Shown: piece by piece, positions 40,148 through 48,849 of the stretch
Position numbering within the stretch: the first letter of the stretch is position 1
How the letters are laid out: each line of letters begins with the position of its first letter
NCBI GenBank assembly: GCA_905200945.1
Contig: CAJKMG010000020.1
Coordinates: forward strand, 1 to 48,849
Origin: an uncultured Akkermansia sp.
GTDB lineage: Bacteria > Verrucomicrobiota > Verrucomicrobiia > Verrucomicrobiales > Akkermansiaceae
DNA: 48,849 bases
Direction: 5' to 3'
Notes under the pieces: generated by a model
Seen by the model: the letters and a program-made list of their open reading frames with translations, nothing else
What the model was told of the DNA's origin: nothing
Database searches by the model: none
Made by a program: the position numbers and the translations under genes

Positions 40148-42877
40148 TCAGGAAAGAACTTCCGCGCAGCGTTCGCATACGTCCCTGCCCTCCGCCGCCG
40201 GTTCATACCGGCGGCAGCGTGGGCACATGGCATGTTCCGTTTTTGCGGCGGAGGCTGCCAGTTCCGGACCGGTTTCCACGTCAAGGTCCGCGATGATGAA
40301 GAACTCCGTGGCAAACGCCCGGTCTTCCAGAAGCGCCACGACGTCTTCGCTCTCATTCACGGGAACGCTCAGAGTGATGGAGGCCTCATTATTTTTGGAA
40401 AATACCTTGGCCTTCACCTGTTCTTCAATGGCTACCTGAATGACGGACTTGATTTCCTGGAGACGGGAAATGACGGCGGTCGCCTCCTGGGTATCGTATT
40501 CCGGCATGGGGGCGGGGAAGTCCTGCTCATGCACGCCGCCTTCATATCCCGCGTATTCCCAGGCTTCATCCGCCGTGAAGGCCAGGATGGGAGCCAGCAG
40601 GCGGCACAGAGCCTTGAAGATGATGGTCATGGCCGTTTGTGTGGCGCGGCGGCGAACGGAGGAAGATGAGTCGCAGTACAGGCGGTCCTTGGTGGTGTCC
40701 ACGTACAGGGCGGACAGGTCGCTGGTGCAGAACTGGTTGATGGCGCTGAACGCCTTGCGGAAGTCATAGGCTTCATAGGCCTTCAGCGTTTCCCTGATGA
40801 CGGCGTTCAGGCGTTCCAGAATCCAGCGGTCCAGGAGGGGCATGTGTTCCGGGGCGACTGCCTGCGCGGCGAAATCGAATCCGCTGATGTTGCCCAGCAG
40901 GATGCGCAGGGTGTTGCGGAGGCGGCGGTAGGGTTCCGTCACCTGCTTGAAGAGGTCTTCCCCGAAGGGGACTTCATTTTGCCAATCCACGGAGGCGGCC
41001 CACAGGCGCACGATGTCTGCGCCGTATTTGTCGTAGTAATAGGCCGCGTCAATGGGTTTGCCGCTCTTGGCGTCAGATTTGGAGGTTTTTTTCCCGGTGT
41101 CTTTGTCCACGACGAAGCCGTGGGTCATCACGGCTTTGTACGGAGCCTTGCCGCGCCAGGCGACGGAAAGCATCAGGGAACTCTGGAACCAGCCTCGGTG
41201 TTGGTCCGTAGCTTCCAGGTAAAGGTCCGCCGGCGCGTCCAGCCCGGGGCGGTTGTCCATGACGGCCATATGGGAACTGCCGGAATCAATCCAGACGTCC
41301 AGCGTATCCTTGCCCTTTTTCCAGGTCTTCGGCAGGCCGAGGCGTTCGCACAGGTCTTCATCGGAGAGTTCAAACCAGATGTTGGAACCGTGTTTCTCCA
41401 CCATATCCGCGATTTTGCGGACCAGGGCGGCGTCCAGGACGGCTTTGCCGTTTTCGTCAAAGAAGACGGGCAGAGGCACGCCCCAGGTGCGCTGGCGGGA
41501 GATGCACCAGTCCGGCCTGGCTTCCACCGTGCCGTAAATGCGGTTGCGGCCCCAGGAGGGCAGCCACTGCACCTTGTCTATTTCTTCCAGGGCCTGCGGG
41601 CGGAGCTTGTCCATGGAGATGAAGAACTGTTCCACGGCCCGGAAAATAATAGGCGTCTTGGAACGCCAGCAGTGCGGGTACTGGTGGCGGTATTCTTCCA
41701 CGCCGAAGAGGTTGTTGCCCTGTTCCAGCATGGAAATGATGTCCTTGTTGGCGTCAAAGACATGTTTGCCCACCAGGGAGGGCACGCCCACTTCCTCCGT
41801 GTATTTGCCGTCGTCGTCCACGGGGGAGAGGACGGGCAGTCCGTATTGGCGTCCTACGTTATAGTCGTCCGCGCCGTGGCCGGGCGCGATGTGGACGATG
41901 CCGGTTCCGGTGTCCGTGGTGACGAAATCCGCCAGGATGATTGTTGACGTGCGGGAAAGGAAGGGATGCCGGGCTTCGCAGTTTTCCAGTTCGGCTCCCT
42001 TGAATTCACGGATGGTTTCCGCAAGAGCCCAGCCCGTTTTCTGAGCGAAGGCATCCAGCAGCTCTTTGACGATGACGAGGTTTTCCATCTGGCCGTTCTT
42101 CATGAACCTGCCTGCCACGTAGGTGAAACGCGGATGGAGGGCGAGACCTACGTTGGCGGGCAGCGTCCACGGAGTAGTGGTCCAGATGACCATGGAGGCT
42201 TTCAGTCCCAGGGGATTGTCCAGAAGCGGGAAGCGCACGAAAACGGAGGTACTGACCTTTTCCTTGTAGTCTATTTCCGCTTCCGCCAGCGCCGTATAGG
42301 CCCCATAGGACCACTGGACGGGTTTGCGGCTCTGGTACACCGCTCCGTCTTCCACCAGTTTGGCGAACACGCGCAGGATGTTGGCCTCATACGCCGGCTT
42401 CATGGTCAGGTAGGGATTCTCCCAATCGCCGAACACGCCCAGGCGGCGGAAGGAAGTGCGCTGAATGTCAATGAATCCTTTGGCGAATTCCGCACAGCGC
42501 CGGCGGATTTCCGCCGCATCCAGGTCACGGGCCTTCTGAACCACCTTGAATTCAATGGGAAGGCCGTGGCAGTCCCAGCCCGGAATATAAGGGGCAGCAT
42601 AACCGGCCATGGTTTTTGATTTCAGGACCAGGTCCTTGAGAATTTTGTTCAGGGCGGTGCCCATGTGCACATCCCCGTTGGCGAAGGGGGGGCCGTCATG
42701 AAGGAGGAACCGGGGTGCGCCCTGGGCCATCCTGCGGGACAAAATGCGTTCGTACAGCCCGGTGTCTTCCCACTTTTTCAGGCGTACGGGTTCGTTTTTC
42801 GTCAGATCCCCTCTCATGGGGAAGCCGGTTTCCGGTAACAGGATGGTGTCTTTATAATTCTTTTCGGGCGCACTCAT
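40148..42877 (-). CDS. ileS: Isoleucyl-tRNA synthetase
   Basis: A class I synthetase of about 909 residues that charges tRNA(Ile) with isoleucine. Family landmarks: FPMRGDLTKNEP, the HIGH-type motif GDVHMGTALNKILKDL, editing domain near TTPWTLPANVGLALHP, then the WDCHGLPIE patch, the KMSKS-type loop TGKKTSKSDAKSGKP, and a C-terminal zinc site CPRCRRYEPAAEGRDVCERC. The start at 42877 (MSAPEKNYKDTILLP) is preferred; an ATG at 42895 adds six residues. It heads the ileS-lspA-DUF1573-rhodanese-sufS run. Confidence 0.96.
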   Translation of the reverse strand: MSAPEKNYKDTILLPETGFPMRGDLTKNEPVRLKKWEDTGLYERILSRRMAQGAPRFLLHDGPPFANGDVHMGTALNKILKDLVLKSKTMAGYAAPYIPGWDCHGLPIEFKVVQKARDLDAAEIRRRCAEFAKGFIDIQRTSFRRLGVFGDWENPYLTMKPAYEANILRVFAKLVEDGAVYQSRKPVQWSYGAYTALAEAEIDYKEKVSTSVFVRFPLLDNPLGLKASMVIWTTTPWTLPANVGLALHPRFTYVAGRFMKNGQMENLVIVKELLDAFAQKTGWALAETIREFKGAELENCEARHPFLSRTSTIILADFVTTDTGTGIVHIAPGHGADDYNVGRQYGLPVLSPVDDDGKYTEEVGVPSLVGKHVFDANKDIISMLEQGNNLFGVEEYRHQYPHCWRSKTPIIFRAVEQFFISMDKLRPQALEEIDKVQWLPSWGRNRIYGTVEARPDWCISRQRTWGVPLPVFFDENGKAVLDAALVRKIADMVEKHGSNIWFELSDEDLCERLGLPKTWKKGKDTLDVWIDSGSSHMAVMDNRPGLDAPADLYLEATDQHRGWFQSSLMLSVAWRGKAPYKAVMTHGFVVDKDTGKKTSKSDAKSGKPIDAAYYYDKYGADIVRLWAASVDWQNEVPFGEDLFKQVTEPYRRLRNTLRILLGNISGFDFAAQAVAPEHMPLLDRWILERLNAVIRETLKAYEAYDFRKAFSAINQFCTSDLSALYVDTTKDRLYCDSSSSVRRRATQTAMTIIFKALCRLLAPILAFTADEAWEYAGYEGGVHEQDFPAPMPEYDTQEATAVISRLQEIKSVIQVAIEEQVKAKVFSKNNEASITLSVPVNESEDVVALLEDRAFATEFFIIADLDVETGPELAASAAKTEHAMCPRCRRYEPAAEGRDVCERCAEVLS

Positions 42878-42948
42878 GCCCGGAAAAAGTACCACTGGAC
42901 CCGGTTCCGGTCAACCCTGCGGTGCGGCACATCTGGGTCCTAGCGCAT

Positions 42949-43979
42949 TCATTCCCGCCGTGTTCCGGAGGAGGGGACGGCGCCGGAAGGAGCACCCCCG
43001 CGGGCAGAAGCCGGGGAAGGAAGAAATCCCTGTTCCCTGAGCCATTGTTCGGCGGCATCCGGCCATTGATCCGTGGGATGCCCGCGTTTTTCCATGCCAT
43101 ACCCGTGGCCTCCCGTGGGATAGAGATTAAGGCTGACGGGAACCCCCTTATTCCGGCAGGCCTGTTCCATCAACCTGCTGTTGGCGCAGGAAACGCCGTC
43201 ATCCAGAGCGTGGACGAGGAAGACCGGGGGCGTCTGTTTCGTCACTTGCCGCTCTGCGGAACACATCTCCTCCAGGGCAGGGGATGGTGGCCCAATATTT
43301 TGTTGCGCGTTCCCCCGTGGGTTGTATGGGGCGCCATGGAAATGACGGGATAAATGAACATGGAAAAATCCGGACGGGCGGAAATGTTTTTCAGCGGATT
43401 TTCCGCTTCTTCCGGCAGGGTGCGGTTTCACAGCGTAGAGGTCATGGCCGCCAGATGGCCGCCTGCGGAAAAGCCCATGACGCCGATGCGGAGAGGGTCA
43501 ATTCCCAGGGAGGAGGCGTTTCCCCGCACGGTCCTCAGAGCCTGGCGGGCGTCCAGCAGGGGACCGGGAAACTTCCCCAAGGCATTGCTGGTTCCTGAAA
43601 CGCGGTATTTCACGACAACCCCCACCATGCCGTGTTCCGCCGCCCAGCCGGCAATGCGGCTCCCTTCCTTTTCAAGGGCCTGGATGGAATACCCCCCTCC
43701 CGGAAAGATACACAGGGCCGTGCGTTTGTCCTGCGGCTTCCATCCGGCGGGAAAGTGAAGCAGAACCTGCGCTTCCCCCACGTCCGTAATGTGTCCGGCG
43801 GAGACTTGTTTTTCTTTCAGGTCCGCCGCTTTCAGCCCCAGGGAAATCCATCCGGAGTGAAAGGCTTTTCCCTCTGAGGGCGGGCAGATGGCCTCCAGCG
43901 CGGACGGTTCAGGAGGTACAGCTGCGGCGCAGGCGAATGCCGGAAAAAAAGCGGAGAAGAAGACCGGGTTCATGTTCAT
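42949..43979 (-). pseudogene. Alpha/beta hydrolase (acetyl-esterase type), with in-frame stop and frameshift
   Basis: Frames that together make one exported esterase. The first part has a signal-like start, the oxyanion-type FPGGGYSIQALEKEG and the nucleophile elbow MGFSAGGHLAAMTSTL, then a TGA at 43428-43430. The same frame continues past the stop as EEAENPLKNISARPDFSMFI, then YPVISMAP and RNKILG. One base later, near 43286-43290, a lost C shifts to PSPALEEMCSAERQVTKQTP, then FLVHALDDG (Asp region) and TGGHGYGMEKRG (His). So it needs two changes to be read whole. Its 5' end overlaps the M28 peptidase end by 4 bases. Former role: probably release of acetyl or other esters from glycans. Confidence 0.85.
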
Positions 43980-45046
43980 GGTTTGTTGGCGAGTGAAATG
44001 ATGAGTTTGGAAAGTCCCTGCACTACTTCTGCAAACTGGGGATAGTCCAGCTTTTCAGCCGTATCGCTGGTTTCATGATAATCGTCGCAACGGAGGAAGG
44101 CCGTATCCGTGACGGCAAAGGAGGGGATGCCTTCCTTCATGTATCCCCAGTCGTCAGACCAGGAAACGCCGCGGGCGTAATACGGGAACACGGCGGAACG
44201 CACCGGAAAACGGCTTAAAGTGGAAAATTCCTCCGCGCAGGAGCGTGCCAGTTTGCGGCCCGTGTTGGTGGAGAGGAAGGCAACATAGTCGCAGCGGTCC
44301 GGCAGGCCGGCCAATCCGGCAACTACGGCGGATTGGCGTTTTTTATTCACCCGGGGAGAATAGCAGCCCAGCGTTTCCAGGGCAATCATGCCGATGATTT
44401 TTTCCCTGCCCGGATGAAGGGAGACGGATTTGGCATGCACGGCGCTGCCCATGGCGGGCGTCTGGTAAAAGGGAGGCTCTTCATTGGCGTAGGCCACCAG
44501 GCAAACATCGTGGAGGGTGGAAGTTGCTGCAAGGGCGTGTGCCATTTCCAGCAGGGCGGCTACGCCGGAAGCGTTGTCATTGGCTCCCGGCGTTCCGGTT
44601 CGGGAAGGCCGGGCGGGGCCGTGGTCGTGCCAGTTGTCCATGCCCACTTTGGTGTCGTAATGCGCGCCGACGATGAGCATTTTGGGCTGGGGGGAGGTCC
44701 CTTTCTTGATGGCGATGAGATTATATGCCGTCCAGTCCTTGACGGCGCCGAATTCTCCGGAGGGTGGGATATGGACAGCCTGGCGCGTGACGGCATAACC
44801 CATCTCCTCCAGTTTTTGTTCAATGTAGCGGGCGGAACGCTCCATGGCGCCGGGGTGGTAGACGTTCCGTTCACCAATGGAATCCGCCAGGTGGAATACA
44901 TGCGCTTTCAGGAGCGTTTCCGTTTGGTCCGTGTCCGGTATTTCTCCGCTTCCGCGGGGAGAAAAAAGCTTGGAACAGGAGCTGAGGGCGATGCAGGCCG
45001 CCGTTATGAGCAGACTGAGCCTGAAGGTCATGGAAAAGAAATGCAT
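43976..45046 (-). CDS. M28 family metallopeptidase lipoprotein
   Basis: An exported zinc aminopeptidase-like protein of about 356 residues. A lipoprotein signal ends in the lipobox LSSC; with the start at 45046 the Cys is residue 24. ATGs at 45067 and 45031 are also in frame. The M28 zinc and catalytic residues are visible in order: VGAHYDTK, PGANDNASGVAALLEMAHAL, YANEEPPFYQT, then a late Asp/His pair in RCDDYHETSDTAEKLDYP. It would trim peptides, for example mucin-derived ones, at the cell surface. It lies between the GH95 fucosidase and the broken esterase on the same strand, with a 4-base overlap with the latter. Confidence 0.88.
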   Translation of the reverse strand: MHFFSMTFRLSLLITAACIALSSCSKLFSPRGSGEIPDTDQTETLLKAHVFHLADSIGERNVYHPGAMERSARYIEQKLEEMGYAVTRQAVHIPPSGEFGAVKDWTAYNLIAIKKGTSPQPKMLIVGAHYDTKVGMDNWHDHGPARPSRTGTPGANDNASGVAALLEMAHALAATSTLHDVCLVAYANEEPPFYQTPAMGSAVHAKSVSLHPGREKIIGMIALETLGCYSPRVNKKRQSAVVAGLAGLPDRCDYVAFLSTNTGRKLARSCAEEFSTLSRFPVRSAVFPYYARGVSWSDDWGYMKEGIPSFAVTDTAFLRCDDYHETSDTAEKLDYPQFAEVVQGLSKLIISLANKP

Positions 45047-45081
45047 GGCGGAAGTTGGAAAAGTCATGCAGGAAGAGAATC

Positions 45082-47449
45082 CTAATGGGAAAGCGGAGGA
45101 AAATCAAGACGCGCCGTTTCTCCCTTATTCATGGACAAATCCTTTTTCCGGCCTCGATGCATGAACCGGAATTTGCCCGGACGCGTAGCGGTAGCCGTGG
45201 CCTGCACCCGGCCGTCTTGCCAGGACAAATCCACCTTAAGCCCGCCCCGCGTGCGCAATCCCGTGGCGGAACCCTTCTTCCAGTCGTCTGCCAGGGCCGG
45301 CGCCAGCAGGATAACCTGGAACCCGTCCTGCATGACCCGGCTCTGGATCAGGCATTCGGCCACGCCGGAGGAAAAGCCGAAGTTTCCTTCTATCTGGAAC
45401 GGGGGATGCAGATCAAAAAGGTTGGAGTTGATGTAGTGCCTCAGCATGGTGTACATCCTGTCCTCTGCGGCGTTTCCGTCGCCTAGGGCGGCGTAAAGAT
45501 TGATGAGCCATGCCGTGCTCCATCCCGTCCTGATGCCATTGTTTCCCATATCCGCGTACTTGCGCCGGAAATCGGCTGACTTGCGTACAGCCTCCGCGTA
45601 TTCCGGCGTATTGAGAACGTCCCATTCCGTGCCGGGAAATAGGCCGTAAAGGTGGCTGATGTGTCGGTGGCCCTTCTGCATTTCTTCAAAAGGCTGCCTC
45701 CATTCCTGTACCCTTCCGTCGGGGCCGATGGCAGGTTGGGGAATTTTCCTGAGGAATTGAACGGCTTTAACCAGAGTAGGCGTTTGTACGCCCAGCTCCC
45801 CGCAGGCGTAAATGTAATTGCGGAGGGATTCCCTGCCCAGAAGCTGGTCATGGGAAGCGCCGTTGGAAACATAGGAAAGCACGTTGGGGCCTGTGCCGTC
45901 CGGCGCGTAAAATCCGGTCTCCGGCGATACGCCGGGACCGGAAAGGTAACGGCCCTCGCCGTCATCTTCAAACCAGGACATGATGAAACGAGCGTTGGAT
46001 TCCAGAATGGGCAGCGATTTTTTAAGGTCTTCTCGGTCTCCGGTGAAACGGTAGCTGTCCACCAGGTGGGCGCATGCCCACGCCCCGTTCATGAGGCTGG
46101 CCCCCCATTCCGGATTGTTGCCTGAAAAATAGGTGAGTTTCCAGCAATCCGTATAGTGACCGAAGCAGAAGCCGTCCCGTTTGATAAAGCGCGCGAATTC
46201 CTCTCCGTGGGGGCGCAGGCTGCGGACAAAATCAAGATAGGAGTTCTGGAATTCTCCCAGCCCGGTGATATGGGAGGGCCACTGGTTCATCTGGCTGTTG
46301 ATGTTCAGGAAATAACAGCCCATCCACGCCGCCCTCAACTCCGGATTCCATAATCCCTGTAAACCGCAGGGAAGCTGCCCCGGCCTGGTGTGGACAATCG
46401 TGCAGAAGCGGCCGAACTGGAAAAGCTGTTCCAGAAGATCCGGATCCTTCTTTCCCTGTTTGACCCGCTCCAGTCTTTGGGCGGTGGTCATGGCGGAGAC
46501 CCCGGCTGGGGAATCTCCCAGATCCACCTGGCAGCGCGTCATGAGCCGGGAAAAATAATCTTCCGTTTCCGCCGCCAGTTTTTTCCATCCCGCCTTTTGC
46601 GCTTTTGCCAGGATTTGCGCGTTTTTATCCGCCAGGGAATGCGTCAGGGGAGCTTCCGGCTTCCGGATATTGTAATCTGTGGAAATGGATGAAAGCACCA
46701 GCACTTCCCGGGCGGAATCAAGAATAATTGTTGAGCCTTTGCGGGTAATGGAGGCTCCGGGAGCCAGGATGACCACCGTGTTTTCAAACCGGGTGCCTCC
46801 GTTGCTTCCCTGTCCTTCCAGCGTCCAGCCATTCGGCTGCGCAACAATTCGGGAAGCCGGATCCGGGTGTTCCAGATTCAGGGAAACGCGGCATCCGGAC
46901 GGCATTGTGCAGGCAATGTGGTAGGCGGCGCAGTCGCTGGACGGAGCCGCCAGGATTTCTGTGGTCAATTCCCCAGTGCCGAATTGGGCGCGGGTGGTTG
47001 CCTTGCCCCGCCGCATATCCAGCGTACGCTGATAGGAGGAAGGTGAGGGGAGCCCTTGGAATTCCACCTGGAGACGCCCCCCCCTGCTGGTAATCCCCCG
47101 CAATATTGCCGGGGGGAAGGATGTTCTTCCGGAATATCTGGTCCGCACTGCGGTATTTTCCTTCCTTGCAAAGTTCGCGCGCCTTGTCCAGAGCTTCCGC
47201 GGCGCCTTCCCTCATTTGGAAATTTTTCTTTGCGAAAATGCTTCCTTCATTGAGGATGACGGTTTCCTTCGGGAAAACGCCGAAAGAGAGGATGCCCAGC
47301 CTTCCATTACCCGTTCCGTATCCTTCCGTCCATACCCGGGCGGGAGTGGCGGCGGTGACCTGCATGGGGGCCGGAATGGCCCGGAGGGGGCCGGCCGCCG
47401 CGAAAAGGCAGAGCAGGAAGGAATATTTCAAGGTTGCAGGGACGTTCAT
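45082..47449 (-). pseudogene. GH95-type alpha-L-fucosidase, frameshifted at a G8 tract
   Basis: A secreted enzyme cutting alpha-1,2-fucose (or galactose) from host glycans, read in two frames. N-terminal frame: start at 47449 with signal peptide MNVPATLKYSFLLCLFAAAG, then GYGTGNGRLGILSFGVFPKE and ILNEGS, the GH95 N-domain, to NIAGDYQQGG. C-terminal frame continues RLQVEFQGLPSPSS and holds the (alpha/alpha)6 barrel: NINSQMNQWPSHI, the general-acid Glu in GPGVSPETGF (45919-45921) and FQIEGNFGFSSGVAE. The switch is at C8 on the plus strand, 47077-47084; seven would give one frame. In QIEGNFG the family's usual QIDGNFG Asp is Glu (45388-45390). The break could be slippage, decay or error. Confidence 0.87.
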
Positions 47450-47505
47450 GGGAGAAGATGAATGTTGCGTATAATAAAAGTAAAAGAAAGCTGATGTAAA
47501 AAGCT

Positions 47506-47826
47506 CTATTTCTTTAATCGGTCTCCGGTGCCGGAGTAAATGAGCGCAAACGCAATGCTTCCCGCCAAAAAGCACAGGGATGCGGACAGAAGCACGGAGT
47601 TCTGGAGAAGGATGCTGGCAAGCCAGAGCAGCATGGTGAAGGCGAGGCAGTACATGATTTTCCCCATGAACCGGCACAGCGCCTGTTCATCATACTGCCT
47701 GTTCTGCCCTCTGCCCATCATGTTGTAGCCTGCGATGAGGAAGGAGCATTTCCCCGTGGAAAGAATGGCTCCAAGAATGATGAACCCTGCCATCATGGCG
47801 ACGGGTATTGGAACAGGTGCATCCAT
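47506..47826 (-). CDS. DUF3784 family small membrane protein
   Basis: A 106-residue integral membrane protein with about three hydrophobic segments (10-30, 55-70, 76-98). The DUF3784 pattern is visible: LIAGYNMMGRGQNRQYDEQA followed by LCRFMGKIMYC. The family is widespread in Firmicutes and Bacteroidota and of unknown function. It stands alone downstream of the DUF456 gene, 170 bases from it. Confidence 0.8.
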   Translation of the reverse strand: MDAPVPIPVAMMAGFIILGAILSTGKCSFLIAGYNMMGRGQNRQYDEQALCRFMGKIMYCLAFTMLLWLASILLQNSVLLSASLCFLAGSIAFALIYSGTGDRLKK

Positions 47827-47995
47827 AAGCTGGCAAAATGGGGAAGCGGAAGAATCCGGACATTCGTCCGGACGTGTATGCAGGACGGCGTTTTGCGAAA
47901 TACGTTAGGGAAATTATTGTTCTTTCAGCACCGGAGAAACTCTGTTTTTCCTGCCGAAAGTTTCCGCAGGGCACGGTTACGGTTCCTTTTTGGCA

Positions 47996-48499
47996 TCAAA
48001 ACAGGAAGCAGCAGGAACAGAACCAGGCGATGATAAGCAGGCCGCAGGTAAATTCCAGCAGCAGTCCGGCAAGCATCCCAAGCGCCGCTCCGGAACCGGC
48101 CTTGAAGGCGTCCATGATATCCTTTCTGGCAAAGATAAGTTCCGCCAGAAGCGCCCCCAGGAACGGCATGAACAAAAGGCCCACGATGGGGGAGAAAAGG
48201 AGGCTCCCCGCCACGGCGCCGATCATGGCTCCCCAGATTCCGGCGGCAGTGCTGCCGAATTTTTTAGCCCCCATGCCTCCGGAAAGCTTGTCAATGACCA
48301 TGCCTCCCGCCACCAGCAGCGCCAGGACGGTCCATTCCCACCACGCCAGGTTTTCTCTGCCCATGACTCCCTGCCAGACGCACCCGGCCGCAATGATCAT
48401 AATGCCGGGAAGCATGGGGATGAGCGTGCCGATCAGCCCCATGCCGAATAACAGCAGGGTGACACACCAGACGAGGGTTTCCGAAAGGAGATGGGGCAT
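47996..48499 (-). CDS. DUF456 family membrane protein
   Basis: A 167-residue polytopic protein, with about five hydrophobic segments. The DUF456 layout is seen in LIGTLIPMLPGIMIIAAGCV, then AWWEWTVLALLVAGGMVIDK, KFGSTAAGIWGAMIGAVAGS and a glycine-rich segment with MPFLGALLAELIFARKD. Function unknown. The start at 48499 (MPHLLSETL) is preferred over an ATG at 48535, which adds a charged 12-residue head. Confidence 0.82.
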   Translation of the reverse strand: MPHLLSETLVWCVTLLLFGMGLIGTLIPMLPGIMIIAAGCVWQGVMGRENLAWWEWTVLALLVAGGMVIDKLSGGMGAKKFGSTAAGIWGAMIGAVAGSLLFSPIVGLLFMPFLGALLAELIFARKDIMDAFKAGSGAALGMLAGLLLEFTCGLLIIAWFCSCCFLF

Positions 48500-48627
48500 G
48501 CTTTCTTTCTTATCAGGAAGCCGGGAGGGAGGCAAGGTTTCTGCCCGGCTTAAGGATGACGAAGAAAGGGAAAAAGGGGGATAGATTGTTGTTGCGGTCG
48601 CTGCGGGCGTGGTATGGAATGGCGTCC

Positions 48628-48849
48628 ATGACTTCCACCTGTGCTTATCTATGCGGTTGCATCATGCTTTTTGGTGTTTTTTCTCAGGAGGCCATGTCTT
48701 CTCCGGCTTCTGTTTCCACAGCGGATTCCTCCGCCGTTCAAGAATTGGCTCATTCCCTGAAAGCCCGTGTGGGCATGGCTGCGGAAATGCTGGATACGGG
48801 GGAAACCGTCGCGGTGGGGGATGAGGCGGACTATCCCATGCAGAGCGTC
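48628..48849 (+). CDS. Class A beta-lactamase, N-terminal part (runs off the right edge)
   Basis: A serine beta-lactamase or close relative, which hydrolyses beta-lactam rings in the periplasm, cut by the window edge just before its active-site Ser-x-x-Lys. The frame starts at 48628 with a signal peptide (MTSTCAYLCGCIMLFGVFSQ), then LAHSLKARVGMAAEMLDTGE and TVAVGDEADYPMQSV. This is the usual class A start: 'ARVGVAVLDTGTG..ADERFPM.SVFK'. The PMQSV ending points to the subclass A2 lineage found in Bacteroidota and Akkermansia. The catalytic SxxK, SDN and KTG motifs lie outside the window, so activity cannot be judged. Confidence 0.8.
   Translation, partial: MTSTCAYLCGCIMLFGVFSQEAMSSPASVSTADSSAVQELAHSLKARVGMAAEMLDTGETVAVGDEADYPMQSV

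Overview
The window looks like a chromosomal segment of a mucin-associated Verrucomicrobiota bacterium, most likely Akkermansia. This is inferred from the gene mix and from recall of family sequences; no search was run. Supporting signs are a GC-rich genome with many long antisense open frames, a PEP-CTERM surface protein, a TIGR03790 protein, a secreted GH95-type alpha-fucosidase and a GH-D clan glycosidase for host glycans, and a complete sodium-pumping methylmalonyl-CoA decarboxylase operon (the succinate-propionate route Akkermansia uses).

Layout: 1-2.5 kb holds the 3' end of a ThiD-like kinase, a lysine/alanine-rich histone H1-like protein and a DASS anion transporter. 2.5-9.8 kb (minus) holds an RND efflux permease, its lipoprotein adaptor and a Ca2+ P-type ATPase. 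9.9-14.5 kb holds a membrane protein, a secreted GH-D glycosidase and an AT-rich regulatory region in front of a PEP-CTERM protein. 14.5-22.2 kb holds pyruvate:quinone oxidoreductase, gatB, a decayed four-helix-bundle gene, a SMUG1-type glycosylase, pfkA and the dTDP-sugar genes rfbB-rfbA. 22.4-30.4 kb (minus) is a propionate block: methylmalonyl-CoA epimerase, decarboxylase subunits alpha, delta, biotin carrier and beta, biotin ligase, then a CoA-transferase behind its own terminator. 30.5-32.5 kb holds a TIGR03790 protein and rplS. 32.9-42.9 kb (minus) holds a membrane pseudokinase with a discoidin domain, a frameshifted small membrane protein, an alpha/beta hydrolase lipoprotein, and the run ileS-lspA-DUF1573-rhodanese-sufS. 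42.9-48.5 kb (minus) holds a broken esterase, an M28 peptidase lipoprotein, a frameshifted GH95 fucosidase and two small membrane proteins. The right edge carries the start of a class A beta-lactamase on the plus strand.

How genes work together: the epimerase supplies (R)-methylmalonyl-CoA, the four-subunit decarboxylase converts it to propionyl-CoA while exporting Na+, BirA biotinylates the carrier subunit, and the CoA-transferase can pass CoA from propionyl-CoA to succinate to close the cycle. The mutase is not in the window. The two glycosidases, the peptidase and the PEP-CTERM protein fit extracellular host-glycan use.

Most notable: (i) a membrane pseudokinase lacking all three catalytic signature residues, fused to an extracytoplasmic F5/8-type domain; (ii) a decarboxylase beta subunit with a soluble insert of about 180 residues; (iii) four broken genes, three of them broken by single-base changes in short or long homopolymers (including a G8 tract in the fucosidase), which may be decay, phase variation or base-calling error; (iv) paired palindromes upstream of the PEP-CTERM gene; (v) a LysR-like/ThiD chimeric reading frame at the left edge.
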